A stretch of DNA of 64,000 nt from an uncultured Clostridia bacterium (GCA_944341895.1 CALVMB010000002.1:53025-117024), one strand, 5' to 3'. Shown: positions 17,925 to 27,302, counted from the first letter of the stretch. Program-made: numbers and translations. Notes: generated by a model not told the origin, from the letters alone.

Positions 17925-18437
17925 ATGAGCGACGTCATGAAAAAGCGCTGGCTTTCGCTGTATGTGGAAAACGACGTCGGCGTGCTCGCCAAGATCGCGG
18001 GCCTGTTTTCGGGCAAGTCGTACAACCTTTTGAGCCTCACCGTCGGCGAGACGGAGGACTCCACCGTCTCGCGCATGACCATCAGCCTTTTGGGCGACGA
18101 CAAGACCTTCGAACAGATCAAAAAACAACTCAACCGCAGCGTCGAGGTCATCAAGGTGCTGGATTTCACCGATCTCCCCATCCACAAAAAGGAGATCCTG
18201 TTCATCAAACTGCGCGCCCTTAAAAAGGACGAGATCGAGGAAGTCATGCGCTCGGCGCAGGTGTTCGGCGTGAACGTGTGCGATTACGAAAAGAACGCGC
18301 TCATCATCGAAAGCCTGAAAACGGAATCGGAGAACGACGAACTTCTCAAATACTATAAAAAGTATTACCTCACGCGCATGGAAGCGGTGCGCGGCGGCTC
18401 GGTCGCCGTCGAATCGGTCAGCCGCAGCGAGCGCTGA
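17925..18437 (+). CDS. ilvN: Acetolactate synthase, small (regulatory) subunit
   Basis: This 170-residue subunit activates IlvB and gives feedback inhibition by valine. An ACT domain fills about residues 8-80 (LYVENDVGVLAKIAGLFSG), followed by the C-terminal ALS-small domain (KKEILFIKLRALKKDEIEEV). The ATG at 17925 begins one base after the ilvB stop, with AAAGGAGGGG inside the ilvB end, so synthesis is coupled. It is often called ilvH in other genomes. A strong terminator follows. Confidence 0.93.
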   Translation: MSDVMKKRWLSLYVENDVGVLAKIAGLFSGKSYNLLSLTVGETEDSTVSRMTISLLGDDKTFEQIKKQLNRSVEVIKVLDFTDLPIHKKEILFIKLRALKKDEIEEVMRSAQVFGVNVCDYEKNALIIESLKTESENDELLKYYKKYYLTRMEAVRGGSVAVESVSRSER

Positions 18438-18450
18438 ACAGGAAATATAA

Positions 18451-18484
18451 AAAAAGGCGGCGTGCGCCGTCTTTTTTTATTTTG
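18451..18484 (+). terminator. Terminator of ilvBN
   Basis: GGCGGCG and CGCCGTC pair across two bases and are followed by seven T; an A run precedes the stem. Confidence 0.88.
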
Positions 18485-18487
18485 CAA

Positions 18488-18634
18488 GCGCACCCCGTTT
18501 GTCGCATGCTTGCGACTTCGGCGGGTGAATGTCCGCGATTTTGAGAAAGGCGTGCCCTTTTCATCGCGGACGGAGGGCAGAGCCCTCCGCTCACGGAAAT
18601 CCGCAGGTGTCGCCGGCCGAGAATTTCGTGAACC
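18488..18634 (+). repeat. Modular dispersed intergenic repeat, copy 2
   Basis: This copy is the closest partner of the minus-strand copy at 2083-2222. It contains the stem GTCCGCGAT (18531-18539) with ATCGCGGAC (18563-18571) across a 23-base loop, the perfect hairpin GGAGGGC-AGA-GCCCTCC (18572-18588), and an outer module running from CTCACGGAAAT (18590) to GAATTTCGTGAACC (18634) that reappears at 60389-60433 in the other orientation. It lies between two convergent genes, ilvN and ychF. Confidence 0.8.
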
Positions 18635-18653
18635 CTTTGCGTGAATTAAATTT

Positions 18654-19751
18654 TTACACGTTGAAGCGGAACAGCACCACGTCGCCGTCTTTGATGACGT
18701 AGTCTTTGCCTTCCGAGCGCACCTTGCCCTTTTCCTTGGCGGCGTTGTAGTTGCCGCATTCGAGCAGAGTCTGCCAGTCCACGACTTCGGCGCGGATGAA
18801 TCCCTTTTCGAAATCGGTGTGGATCTTGCCCGCCGCCTGCGGCGCCTTGGTGCCCTTGACGATGGTCCAGGCGCGCGTCTCCTTTTCGCCCGCGGTGAGG
18901 TAGGAGATCAGCCCGAGCAGGGAATAGGACTTTTTGATCAGCCGGTCCAGCCCGCTCTCGGCAAGCCCCAACTCTTCGAGGAACATCGCCGCTTCGTCGG
19001 CGGGGAGTTGGGAAAGTTCTTCCTCCGTCTTGGCGCAGATGACGAGCACCTCGCTCCCTTCCTTGGCGGCGAATGCTTCCACCGCGCGCACGTGCGGCAG
19101 GTCGGCGTCCGCCTTGCCCATATCCTTTTCGGAAATGTTCGCGGCATAGATGACGGGCTTTGCGGTCAGCAGGAAGAGATCGCGCAAAAGTTCCGTCTCC
19201 TCTTCCGAGCAGGCGAGGGTGCGCGCGCACTGCTCTTGGGACAGGTGATCGAGCACTTTCTGGTAAAATTCCGCCTCGGCAAGCAATTTTTTGTCTCCGT
19301 TCTTGGCGGCGTTTTTGGCGCGGTCGAGGCGGCGCTGCACCGTCTCCATGTCCGCGAGGATGAGTTCGAGGTTGATGATGCCGATGTCGCGCACGGGATC
19401 GACGGTGTTTTCGACGTGGGTGACGTTCTCGTCCTCAAAACAGCGCACGACGTGCACGATCGCGTCCACTTCGCGGATGTGCGAGAGGAACTTGTTGCCC
19501 AGCCCCTCGCCCTTGGACGCGCCCTTGACCAGGCCCGCGATGTCCACAAATTCCACCACGGCGGGGGTGATCTTCTTGCTGTCGTACAGGGCGGCGAGTT
19601 TTTCCAGCCGCTCGTCGGGCACGGCGACCACGCCGACGTTGGGTTCGATGGTGCAGAAGGGATAGTTTGCGGCTTCCGCGCCCGCATGGGTGATCGCGTT
19701 GAACAGGGTGGATTTGCCGACGTTGGGCAATCCGACGACGCCGAGTTTCAT
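18654..19751 (-). CDS. ychF: Redox-regulated ATPase/GTPase YchF (Obg family)
   Basis: YchF is a conserved Obg-family P-loop NTPase, unusual in preferring ATP, that binds ribosomes and modulates translation and stress responses. The 365-residue protein starts with [15 protein letters not shown] (G1), has [19 protein letters not shown] (G3), a coiled-coil middle region and a C-terminal TGS domain ([19 protein letters not shown] onward). Length matches the family (about 363). The GAGAAAGC before the ATG is a modest ribosome site. It is divergent from argS, with separate promoters in between. Confidence 0.96.
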   Translation of the reverse strand: MKLGVVGLPNVGKSTLFNAITHAGAEAANYPFCTIEPNVGVVAVPDERLEKLAALYDSKKITPAVVEFVDIAGLVKGASKGEGLGNKFLSHIREVDAIVHVVRCFEDENVTHVENTVDPVRDIGIINLELILADMETVQRRLDRAKNAAKNGDKKLLAEAEFYQKVLDHLSQEQCARTLACSEEETELLRDLFLLTAKPVIYAANISEKDMGKADADLPHVRAVEAFAAKEGSEVLVICAKTEEELSQLPADEAAMFLEELGLAESGLDRLIKKSYSLLGLISYLTAGEKETRAWTIVKGTKAPQAAGKIHTDFEKGFIRAEVVDWQTLLECGNYNAAKEKGKVRSEGKDYVIKDGDVVLFRFNV

Positions 19752-19822
19752 GCTTTCTCCTTGTGATGCGGGAGCGTTTGCGCCCCCGCCGCCGCGCCGT
19801 ATCCCGCGCGGTATCGTAGTTT

Positions 19823-19850
19823 ATTATAATACAATCGCACAAATTTGCAA
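19823..19850 (-). promoter_or_regulatory. Probable ychF promoter
   Basis: On the minus strand TTGCAA (19850-19845) and TATAAT (19828-19823) are 16 bases apart, about 72 bases before the ychF start. Confidence 0.65.
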
Positions 19851-19880
19851 AATAAAAAGGGCGGGCAAAATGCGAAAAAG

Positions 19881-19909
19881 TTGTCAAAGCCCGCAAAATA
19901 TGGTACACT
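19881..19909 (+). promoter_or_regulatory. argS promoter
   Basis: TTGTCA (19881) and TACACT (19904) with a 17-base spacer, 32 bases before the ATG. Confidence 0.8.
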
Positions 19910-19940
19910 ACTACGGTAATCCAAGAAAAGAGGAAGAGGT

Positions 19941-21623
19941 ATGGACTTCAAACGCCACATCGCCGCGCGCGTGCGCGCGGAAGGGCTGACCGAAGAGGAG
20001 ATCGCCGCCATGCTCGCGGCGCCGCCCACCAGCGAGATGGGCGATTTTGCGCTGCCCTGTTTCCGCCTTGCCAAGACCATGCGCAAGGCGCCCGCGCTCA
20101 TCGCCGAACAACTGGCGGCAAACTATCCCGCGGACGAGATCGTGAGCGAGGTCTCCGCCGTCAACGGCTACGTCAATTTCAAGATCGACCGCGCGTTCTG
20201 GGCGCGGCAGACGGTGCAGAAGGTGCTTGCCGAGCGCGAGCGCTACGGCGCGTCCGACGAGGGCAAGGGCAAGACCGTCTGCATCGACTATTCGTCGGTG
20301 AACATCGCAAAACCTTTCCACATCGGGCACCTTTCCACGACGGTGCTCGGGAGCGCGCTGTATAAACTGCACCGCTTTCTGGGGTATACGCCCGTCGGCA
20401 TCAACCATCTCGGCGACTACGGCACGCAGTTCGGCAAACTCATCGTCGCCTACACCCGCTGGGGCAGCGCAAAGTTGCTCGAAGAGGGCGGGCTGCGCGC
20501 GCTGAACGAACTGTACGTGCGCTTCCATGCCGAGGCGGAGAAGGATGAGAGCCTCAACGACGAGGCGCGCGCCCAGTTCAAAAAGATCGAGCAGGGGGAC
20601 CCCGACGCCGTCGCGCTGTTTGAAAAATTCAAGGAACTCACCCTGCGCGAGGTGGGCAAGGTGTACGACCTTCTGGACGTGCATTTCGACAGTTGGGCGG
20701 GCGAAAGTTTTTACAACGACAAGATGCAGCCCGTCGTGGACGAACTGCGCGAAAAGGGGCTGCTGATCGAGAGCGAGGGGGCGCAGGTCGTCGACCTCGA
20801 ACAATACGGCATGCCGCCCTGCATCATCCTGCGTTCGGACGGCGCCTCGCTGTACGCCACCCGCGACATCGCCGCCGCCTGCTACCGCAAACAGACCTAC
20901 GATTTTTACAAGTGCCTGTACGTCGTCGCCTATCAGCAGAACCTACATTTCAGGCAGGTGTTCAAGGTGCTCGAACTGATGGGCAAGCCCTGGGCGAAAG
21001 ACCTCGTCCACGTCGCGTACGGCATGGTCTCGCTGGAAGACGGCGCCATGTCCACCCGCAAGGGCAAGGTGGTGTACCTCGAGGACGTCATCGCCAAGTG
21101 CGTGGAAAAGGCGCTCTCCATCATCGCGGAAAAAAACCCGTCGCTGGAAAACAAAGAGGAGATCGCAAAGACGGTGGGCGTCGGCGCGGTCATCTTCGGC
21201 GCGCTGTACAACAACAAGATCAAGGACATCACCTTCTCGTACGACAAGGTGCTCAATTTCGAGGGCGAGACCTCCTGCTACGTGCAGTATACCTGCGCGC
21301 GCGCGGCGAGCGTGCTCGCCAAGGGCGGGAATGCGGCTTCCTTCGAGGTCGGGCAGGTGTGTCCGCAGGAGTTCGAACTGGTCAAAAAACTGGACGAGTT
21401 CCCCGCGACCCTGCACGACGCGCTGGAAAAATACGAACCCTGCTTCATCGCGCGCTACGCCGTCGATCTCGCGCAACTGTTCAACAAGTTCTACTTCGAT
21501 TGCTCCATCCTCGGCGCGGAGGAGGGGCGGCGGGAGTTCCGCCTCGCGCTCACCGAAGCCACGCTCATCGCCCTCGGCAACGCGCTGGGTCTGCTGGGCA
21601 TCGGCGTTCCCGAAAAAATGTAA
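19941..21623 (+). CDS. argS: Arginyl-tRNA synthetase
   Basis: ArgS charges tRNA-Arg with arginine. The 560-residue class I enzyme has an N-terminal Add1-type domain, the HIGH motif within SSVNIAKPFHIGHLSTT (about residue 130), a KMSKS-equivalent in GAMSTRKGKVVYLEDV, and a C-terminal DALR anticodon-binding domain (about 440-560, including CARAASVLAKG). The ribosome site is AAGAGGAAGAGG. The HAD phosphatase gene follows 52 bases later and may share the transcript. Confidence 0.96.
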   Translation: MDFKRHIAARVRAEGLTEEEIAAMLAAPPTSEMGDFALPCFRLAKTMRKAPALIAEQLAANYPADEIVSEVSAVNGYVNFKIDRAFWARQTVQKVLAERERYGASDEGKGKTVCIDYSSVNIAKPFHIGHLSTTVLGSALYKLHRFLGYTPVGINHLGDYGTQFGKLIVAYTRWGSAKLLEEGGLRALNELYVRFHAEAEKDESLNDEARAQFKKIEQGDPDAVALFEKFKELTLREVGKVYDLLDVHFDSWAGESFYNDKMQPVVDELREKGLLIESEGAQVVDLEQYGMPPCIILRSDGASLYATRDIAAACYRKQTYDFYKCLYVVAYQQNLHFRQVFKVLELMGKPWAKDLVHVAYGMVSLEDGAMSTRKGKVVYLEDVIAKCVEKALSIIAEKNPSLENKEEIAKTVGVGAVIFGALYNNKIKDITFSYDKVLNFEGETSCYVQYTCARAASVLAKGGNAASFEVGQVCPQEFELVKKLDEFPATLHDALEKYEPCFIARYAVDLAQLFNKFYFDCSILGAEEGRREFRLALTEATLIALGNALGLLGIGVPEKM

Positions 21624-21674
21624 CGACCGCGCCTTTCGGCTTTGCCGGAAGGCGTTTGCCAAAGAGGAGACTAC

Positions 21675-22328
21675 ATGCTCAAAGCCGTCATATTCGATCT
21701 GGACGGAACGGTGCTCGACACCCTTCCCGACCTCAATGCGTGCATGAACGCCGCGCTCGCGCAGTTTTCCTGCCCGCCCGTGACCATGGAACAGACCCGC
21801 CGCTTTGTCGGCAACGGGGGCTTGCGCTTTGCCGAACTGTCGCTGCCCGCGGAAAAACGGGGGCAGGCGGAGCACTTTTACAGGGACGTGTACTGTCCCA
21901 TCCACGTGCATTGCAAAAACGAACGCACGGTGCTTTTTGCGGGGGAAGCGGAATGCCTCGCCGCGCTCAAAACGGCGGACATGAAACTGGCCGTCGTCAC
22001 CAACAAATCGCAGGCGGCGGCGGACGTGCTGGGCAAAACCAAACTTGCGCCCTTCGGGTTCGACGCCATCGTCGGCAACCGCGACGGCGTGCCCGTCAAG
22101 CCCGACCCGACCTCCACGCTCGCTCTCCTGCGCGAACTGGGCGTATCGCCTGCGGAAGCGGCGTTCGTCGGCGACGGGGATACCGACGTAAAGACGGCAA
22201 AGAACGCAGGCATGCGTTCGGTGAGCGTGCTGTGGGGGTACCGCACGCGCGAGGAACTGACGGCGGCGGGCGCCGAAGCGTTCGCGTCAGACTTTGCGCA
22301 GTTGCAAAAAATGTTGCTGAACATGTGA
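21675..22328 (+). CDS. HAD-superfamily hydrolase, phosphoglycolate-phosphatase-like
   Basis: The 217-residue protein has the HAD motifs in order: nucleophile FDLDGTVLDT (D at residues 8 and 10), motif II threonine in VVTNKSQAAADV, motif III lysine in VPVKPDPTS, and the acidic motif VGDGDTDVKTAKNAG. This matches the Gph/PgmB subgroup with a helical cap. The substrate could be 2-phosphoglycolate, a hexose phosphate or pyrophosphate. The start at 21675 is set by AAAGAGGAG upstream; the frame is open for 33 more bases. A perfect palindromic terminator follows at 22364. Confidence 0.85.
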   Translation: MLKAVIFDLDGTVLDTLPDLNACMNAALAQFSCPPVTMEQTRRFVGNGGLRFAELSLPAEKRGQAEHFYRDVYCPIHVHCKNERTVLFAGEAECLAALKTADMKLAVVTNKSQAAADVLGKTKLAPFGFDAIVGNRDGVPVKPDPTSTLALLRELGVSPAEAAFVGDGDTDVKTAKNAGMRSVSVLWGYRTREELTAAGAEAFASDFAQLQKMLLNM

Positions 22329-22363
22329 AATCGCCGTCCGTCCCAACGTGTCTGCACGGACGG

Positions 22364-22399
22364 AAAGAGCGGAGAGCGCCGCGGCGCTCTCCGCTCTTT
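22364..22399. terminator. Bidirectional terminator, perfect 36-base palindrome
   Basis: AAAGAGCGGAGAGCGCCG pairs with its exact complement through CTTT, between two convergent genes. A second weaker inverted repeat (GTCCGT/ACGGAC) flanks it on the left. Confidence 0.88.
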
Positions 22400-22442
22400 G
22401 TCTGTCCGTTCTCGTTGCCGCTGGAGCCTTCCCGCGGGTCCG

Positions 22443-23120
22443 CTATTTTGCGGGGGTCCCGTGCGCGAGGGCGACGGCGCGCAGAAGGGCGGTGTCCGCG
22501 CCGTTCCACGGCTTGTCCGCGTTGCGGTAGTCGTGTTTGGCGCAGAACCATTGCAGGTCTTCAAGCAGTGCGTTCATCGCGTCCTTTTGCAGTTTGGTCA
22601 GCGTGTACAGGTAATCTTTTTCCTTGCCGTGCGCAAAGGCGCTGTAGCGCAGGAGCGCGCCGAAATGTTCGAGGCAGAATCCCTTTGTCGAAAGCAGGGC
22701 AGCCTTGAAGTTCGCCTCGCCCGCGAACATCTCGGCGATCGTCTTGTAATAGCGGACCATGTTCTCTTCCACGGCGTCGCAGATGACGCAGGTATTTCCG
22801 CAGTGCTCAAAGGCGTCCGCCATCTTTTTGCCGATCTTTTTGTCGGCGGTGATCTCCAGTTTCCCTTTAAGGGTGGTCAGCCGCGTCACGTATTGCAGTG
22901 CGAGCGAAAGTTTGTTCTGCCGCGCGTGCATCATCTGCGTGTGGTGCATGCAGAACCCGCGCTCGTTCACCGCCTGCCGCTGCGAATCCTCCATCACCGC
23001 TTCGTTGAGGTACTGTTCGACCAGCCGTTTTTCCAAAATGTTGCGGATGCGGCAGAGCGGGCACCCGTCCCCGCCGTTGAATTCCTGCAAGATGAGCATG
23101 TTGCCGATGTGGTAGTGCAT
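22443..23120 (-). CDS. DUF6062 family protein, cysteine/histidine-rich
   Basis: The 225-residue protein has two similar halves, each with a CxxC (CPLC near residue 20, CVIC near 114) followed by a C-x2-H pair (CMHH near 57, CLEH near 151). This spacing suggests two metal sites in a helical protein, as in the DUF6062 family. No function is established for the family. It has no signal peptide or membrane segment. The start at 23120 has no strong ribosome site (GGGGGAAAACGTTC lies upstream). It is divergent from the lipid kinase gene. Confidence 0.75.
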   Translation of the reverse strand: MHYHIGNMLILQEFNGGDGCPLCRIRNILEKRLVEQYLNEAVMEDSQRQAVNERGFCMHHTQMMHARQNKLSLALQYVTRLTTLKGKLEITADKKIGKKMADAFEHCGNTCVICDAVEENMVRYYKTIAEMFAGEANFKAALLSTKGFCLEHFGALLRYSAFAHGKEKDYLYTLTKLQKDAMNALLEDLQWFCAKHDYRNADKPWNGADTALLRAVALAHGTPAK

Positions 23121-23224
23121 GAACGTTTTCCCCCGCGTTTTTTCTCATTATAGCGGATGGGCGCAAAAAAGGAAAGCGTTTTCCCGAATTATAGACAAAA
23201 TACGACAAATATGCGGCAGAATGG

Positions 23225-23253
23225 TTGCGCGAGCGGGAAAAGTACGATATAAT
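23225..23253 (+). promoter_or_regulatory. Probable promoter of the lipid kinase gene
   Basis: A perfect TATAAT (23248) lies 17 bases after a weak TTGCGC (23225), 31 bases before the ATG at 23284. Confidence 0.65.
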
Positions 23254-23283
23254 GGTGAGGACGATCGTCGGTGGGGAAAAAGA

Positions 23284-24195
23284 ATGAATTGCATTTTTTT
23301 GTATAATCCGGTCAGCGGGCGCGGGAAAGTCGCAAAAAAATTGGACTTTATCGTGCGCGAACTCAAAGATAAATACGAAACGGTGGACGTATACGCCACC
23401 ACGGGCCGCGGGGACATGACGCGCGCCGTGCGCGAGGCGGCAACGAAATACGATGCCATCGTGTTCGCGGGCGGGGACGGAACGGTCAACGAAGCGGTGC
23501 AGGGCGTCTGCGAGGCGGGCACCGACCCCGAACTCGGCTACATCCCCACGGGCACCGTCAACGACGTGGCGCACAGCCTCGGCATTCCCAAAAACATCCG
23601 CCGCGCCCTCAAAGTCATCCGCAGCGGCAAAACGGTGCCGCTGGACTGCATGAAGGTCAACGACCGTTACGCCATGTATGTGGTGGCGGCGGGCGCCTTC
23701 ACCAGTTCCTCGTACACCACGCCGCAGACGCAGAAACAGCGGGTCGGGCGGCTTGCGTACGGCATCGAGGGACTGCGCAAGAACATGAAGTTCGACGCGT
23801 TCGACGTCTGCGTGCAGAGCGGCGACAGGCGCGAGCAGACGGAATGCGTGCTCCTGCTCCTGGTCAACGGAAAATATGTCGCGGGCATGCACGTCAACAA
23901 GTACGGCTCCATGACGGACGGCAAGATCGAGGCGGCGATCATCCGCCAGCACAAAAAAGCGAACTTTTTCGGGCGCGTGCGCGCATTCTTTGCCATCGTG
24001 CATCTGTTCCTGTACGGCTATAAAGTGCGCGAACGCAACATCACCCGCATCGAGGGCAGCCATTTCGAGATCGACGCGGGGGAGAACGTCGTGTGGAATT
24101 TCGACGGCGAAAAGGGCATCTCGGGCAAGGTGACGGTGGACGTCGTCCCCGCCCGCGTCCGCATGATCGCTTCGGCAAAGAAAAAAGATATCTGA
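23284..24195 (+). CDS. Diacylglycerol/lipid kinase family protein (YegS/DgkB-like)
   Basis: The 303-residue protein has the DAGK catalytic domain: YNPVSGRGKVAKKLDF at residues 6-21, the nucleotide-binding FAGGDGTVNEAVQGV, and GYIPTGTVNDVAHSLGIP. Family members phosphorylate diacylglycerol or related lipids at the membrane, recycling lipids in cell-wall and teichoic acid metabolism. Length is typical (about 300). The start at 23284 is chosen from the promoter at 23225 and because homologues begin at this methionine. A terminator follows. Confidence 0.88.
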   Translation: MNCIFLYNPVSGRGKVAKKLDFIVRELKDKYETVDVYATTGRGDMTRAVREAATKYDAIVFAGGDGTVNEAVQGVCEAGTDPELGYIPTGTVNDVAHSLGIPKNIRRALKVIRSGKTVPLDCMKVNDRYAMYVVAAGAFTSSSYTTPQTQKQRVGRLAYGIEGLRKNMKFDAFDVCVQSGDRREQTECVLLLLVNGKYVAGMHVNKYGSMTDGKIEAAIIRQHKKANFFGRVRAFFAIVHLFLYGYKVRERNITRIEGSHFEIDAGENVVWNFDGEKGISGKVTVDVVPARVRMIASAKKKDI

Positions 24196-24230
24196 CCGCC
24201 TGCCTTTTGGGGCGCGGGCGGGCGCGGCAA

Positions 24231-24262
24231 AGCGCGGCGCGGCGGTTTTGCCGCGCTTTTTT
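24231..24262 (+). terminator. Terminator after the lipid kinase gene
   Basis: AGCGCGGC pairs with GCCGCGCT and is followed by five further T. Confidence 0.85.
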
Positions 24263-24294
24263 CATTTTCCTGCGCCCTTCGCCCGCGCTACGGG

Positions 24295-24323
24295 TTGCGT
24301 TCGGCGGGTGGATGTGGTATAAT
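24295..24323 (+). promoter_or_regulatory. lysS promoter
   Basis: TTGCGT (24295) and a perfect TATAAT (24318) with a 17-base spacer, 35 bases before the ATG. Confidence 0.75.
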
Positions 24324-24357
24324 CGGGAAAATCAATCGAATTTTGGGAGATTCGGGT

Positions 24358-26385
24358 ATGTATTGGGCAGATCAGTTGGCGGATACCATCATCCGCAGGC
24401 GGCCGGACAAGGAAGAATATGTATGCGCGGCGGGGATCTCCCCGTCGGGTTCGGTGCACATCGGCAATTTCCGCGACATCGCGACCAGTTATTTTGTCTA
24501 TCGCGCCCTTTTGCGCCGCGGCAAAAAGGCGAAACTCCTCTTCTCGTGGGACGAGTTCGACCGCCTGCGCAAGGTACCGAAAAACGTCTCCGACTACCTC
24601 GGCAACAATTCCTTCGAGCAATATATCGGCTGTCCGTATGCCGACATCCCCGACCCGTTCGGGCAAGACGAAAGTTACGCCGCGCATTTCGAAAAGGAGT
24701 TCATGGCGTCGCTGAAAAAGTTTGGCATTTCCATGGAATTCCATTACCAGGCGAAGGAGTACCGCTCGGGGCGGTATGCCGAACATATTTTGCTCGCCCT
24801 GCAAAAGCGCAAGGAGATCTTTGACATCCTGGACCGCCACCGCACGCAGGACGCGACGGAGGAGGAGCGCGAGAACTACTATCCCGTCAGCATATTCTGC
24901 CCGCACTGCCATAAGGACAGCACAAAGATCGTCTCCCTCTCCGAGGACTGCACCAGGGCGCACTATGTCTGCGAGTGCGGGCATGAAGCCGATTTCGACT
25001 TTACCAAGGATTTCAACTGCAAACTGCAGTGGAAGGTGGACTGGCCCATGCGCTGGCTCGCCGAGGGCGTCGATTTCGAGCCGGGCGGCAAGGACCACGC
25101 CTCCAAAAACGGCAGTTACGATACCGCCAAGGACATTTCCCGCGAGATCTTCGGCTACGAACCGCCGCTGTTCCAGGGATATGAGTTCATCGGCATCAAG
25201 GGGAGCGTCGGCAAGATGAGCGGCTCTTCGGGGTTGAACATGACCCCCGAATTTCTGCTCAAACTGTACCTGCCTGAGATCATCCTGTGGCTGTATGCAA
25301 AGACGGAGCCGCTCAAGGCTTTCGATTTCTGCCTCAGCGACGAGATCTTGCGCCAGTATTTCGAGTTCGGCAAGATGCTCAAAGCCTATCAGGACGGCAC
25401 CGCGGACGAGAACACCAGGCGCATCATGGAAAACTGCCTCATCGAGGGCAGGGAACTCGTTCCCGTACCCATGAGTCAGTTGGTCGAACTGGGCAGCGTC
25501 GTCAACTTCAACGCGAAGATGATGGAAAAACTGTTCGAAAAGATCGGAACGCCGTACAAGGCGGAAGAGTTCCGCGAACTGTTCGAAAAGGCAAAGTTCT
25601 GGCTCAGGACCTGTTCGCCCGAAAGCGAATACGTCATCCTGCCTCGCCGCAATCGCGTGTACTGGAACACGATGGACGAAAACGAGCGCGCCTGCGTGGA
25701 ACAGTTGCGCGCCTTCCTTGCGGCGGGCGGGTACACGCTGGACGAGTTGCAGGCGGAACTGTACGCCATCCCCAAGCGCGTCTATCCCGAAAAAGCGGAA
25801 GATAAAAACGCCCTCAAAGAGGTGCAGAGCAAGTTCTTCAAGGACGTGTACAACCTCATTCTGGGCAGGGACAAGGGCCCCCGTCTGTATCTGTACCTGT
25901 TCGCGGTGGATCCCGAGCGCTACCTGCGCCTGCTCGATTTTTCCATCCCCGAGGAGGAAGATCCCGACGCAAAGGCGGAGGAGCCCGCTCCCGCGGCGCA
26001 GCCTGTGCCCGCCGCGCCCGCCGAGGATAAATACGTCGAAAAGGCGGAACCGTTCGGCGAACTCATCGAACGCGAAGACTTTGCCAAGTGCGACCTGCGC
26101 GTGTGCAAGGTGCTTTCTGCTAAGCCCATGCGCAAGACCAACAAACTCATGAAACTGACCGTGCACGACGGGGTCGGCGAGCGCGTCATCGTCGCGTCCG
26201 TCGCGGGCGATTACGAACCGGACGCGCTCATCGGCAAGAAGATCGTCGTGCTCGTCAACCTCAAACCGCACAAATTCGGCAACGAATATTCGGCGGGCAT
26301 GCTGCTCGCTTCCTGCAACACGGACGGCTCCTGCCGCGTGCTGTTCGCCGCCGACGACGCCGAGATCGGCTCGCTCATCCGCTGA
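24358..26385 (+). CDS. lysS: Class I lysyl-tRNA synthetase with a fused C-terminal tRNA-binding domain
   Basis: This is the archaeal-type class I LysRS, not the class II enzyme common in bacteria. The 675-residue protein has HIGH as GSVHIGNFRD (about 32-41), a zinc-like cluster CPHC...CECG (181-208), and a KMSKS-like VGKMSGSSG (about K286). Class I LysRS usually ends near 520-540 residues. Here a Pro/Ala/Glu-rich linker (about 535-560) leads to an OB-fold tRNA-binding domain (562-675; CDLRVCKVL, NLKPHKFG, GMLLAS), like the C-terminus of MetG. The start at 24358 fits the promoter; the frame is open earlier. Confidence 0.92.
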   Translation: MYWADQLADTIIRRRPDKEEYVCAAGISPSGSVHIGNFRDIATSYFVYRALLRRGKKAKLLFSWDEFDRLRKVPKNVSDYLGNNSFEQYIGCPYADIPDPFGQDESYAAHFEKEFMASLKKFGISMEFHYQAKEYRSGRYAEHILLALQKRKEIFDILDRHRTQDATEEERENYYPVSIFCPHCHKDSTKIVSLSEDCTRAHYVCECGHEADFDFTKDFNCKLQWKVDWPMRWLAEGVDFEPGGKDHASKNGSYDTAKDISREIFGYEPPLFQGYEFIGIKGSVGKMSGSSGLNMTPEFLLKLYLPEIILWLYAKTEPLKAFDFCLSDEILRQYFEFGKMLKAYQDGTADENTRRIMENCLIEGRELVPVPMSQLVELGSVVNFNAKMMEKLFEKIGTPYKAEEFRELFEKAKFWLRTCSPESEYVILPRRNRVYWNTMDENERACVEQLRAFLAAGGYTLDELQAELYAIPKRVYPEKAEDKNALKEVQSKFFKDVYNLILGRDKGPRLYLYLFAVDPERYLRLLDFSIPEEEDPDAKAEEPAPAAQPVPAAPAEDKYVEKAEPFGELIEREDFAKCDLRVCKVLSAKPMRKTNKLMKLTVHDGVGERVIVASVAGDYEPDALIGKKIVVLVNLKPHKFGNEYSAGMLLASCNTDGSCRVLFAADDAEIGSLIR

Positions 26386-26431
26386 ACAAAGCGGCGCCCG
26401 CGCCCTGTGCGCGCACCCGTTTCCGGATGTG

Positions 26432-26469
26432 AAAAAAGCCTCTGCAGAATTTCTGCAGAGGCTTTTTTT
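26432..26469. terminator. Bidirectional terminator between lysS and the AraC regulator
   Basis: AAAAAAGCCTCTGCAGAA pairs with TTCTGCAGAGGCTTTTTT, ending both converging transcripts. Confidence 0.92.
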
Positions 26470-26516
26470 GTCCGTACGACGGGCGCGGTTTTGCCCGTTC
26501 GGGCGCGGTTGCGCGT

Positions 26517-27302
26517 TCAGGAACGCAATACCTGTCCCGGCGCGCATTTGTAGATGCGCTCGAAATGGCGGTAGAACGTGGTCATCGAATCGAATCCGAA
26601 ATCGTAGGCGAGGTCGGAAAAGTTGACTTTTTCCGTCCGCCGCGCGGCGTCCACCAGCCTGTGGATGCGCACCATGTTGATGTAGTTGTTCAGGCTTTCG
26701 CCGATGTAGGCGTTGAACAGCCTCGAAAAGTAATATTTGTTGTATCCGAACTGCGCGGCGAGCGAATCGAGGGTGATGGGTTCGGCAAAGTGTTCGTCGA
26801 TATAATTGAGCGCCGAGACCACCGTCGAAAGGTTGGGGGTGGGCGTAAAGGGCTGCCGCTCGTAGTGCGAGAGGAGCGAGCCGATCAGCACGTCCGTGTA
26901 CCCCTTTTGCACGAGGAAGGAATTTCCCGCCTTTTCCATGTTGTGCAGCACGGGCAGGAGGGAGCGGTTGAACGCCTTGTCCGAGAGCAGGGGCGGGAGC
27001 GTCTCTTTTTCCAGCGCGGGCGAAAAATCGTCCGCGTACGCCGACTTGACGATGAGCACGTAGTTGCGGTAGGTGGGGGCGGGGGAAAGTTCGTGCACGG
27101 CACAGCGCCGCACGAACACGATGTCGTCCTTGCCGGCATAAAAGGACATGCCGTCCACCTCGCCGCAGATGCGCCCGTGGGTAATGTACAGGATCTCGAT
27201 GCAGCGGTGAAAGTGCGGCGGCGTATTGCTGTCATGCGAGCGCCAGATCTTAAATTCCGAGGATTTGTCGTGCATGGATTCGTAAGTCGCTGTTTTTTTC
27301 AT
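26517..27302 (-). CDS. AraC-family transcriptional regulator
   Basis: The protein (261 residues from this start) has an N-terminal cupin sensor domain (HFHRCIEILYITHGRI) and two C-terminal helix-turn-helix units (about the last 100 residues: LDSLAAQFGYNKYYFSRLF and DLAYDFGFDSMTTFYRHF). It probably senses a sugar and controls the divergent cluster from 27409. The start is uncertain: ATGs lie at 27353, 27302 and 27275 and none has a good ribosome site. The minus-strand promoter places transcription start near 27358, which argues against 27353. Opposite overlapping promoters suggest it also controls its own gene. Confidence 0.88.
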   Translation of the reverse strand: MKKTATYESMHDKSSEFKIWRSHDSNTPPHFHRCIEILYITHGRICGEVDGMSFYAGKDDIVFVRRCAVHELSPAPTYRNYVLIVKSAYADDFSPALEKETLPPLLSDKAFNRSLLPVLHNMEKAGNSFLVQKGYTDVLIGSLLSHYERQPFTPTPNLSTVVSALNYIDEHFAEPITLDSLAAQFGYNKYYFSRLFNAYIGESLNNYINMVRIHRLVDAARRTEKVNFSDLAYDFGFDSMTTFYRHFERIYKCAPGQVLRS

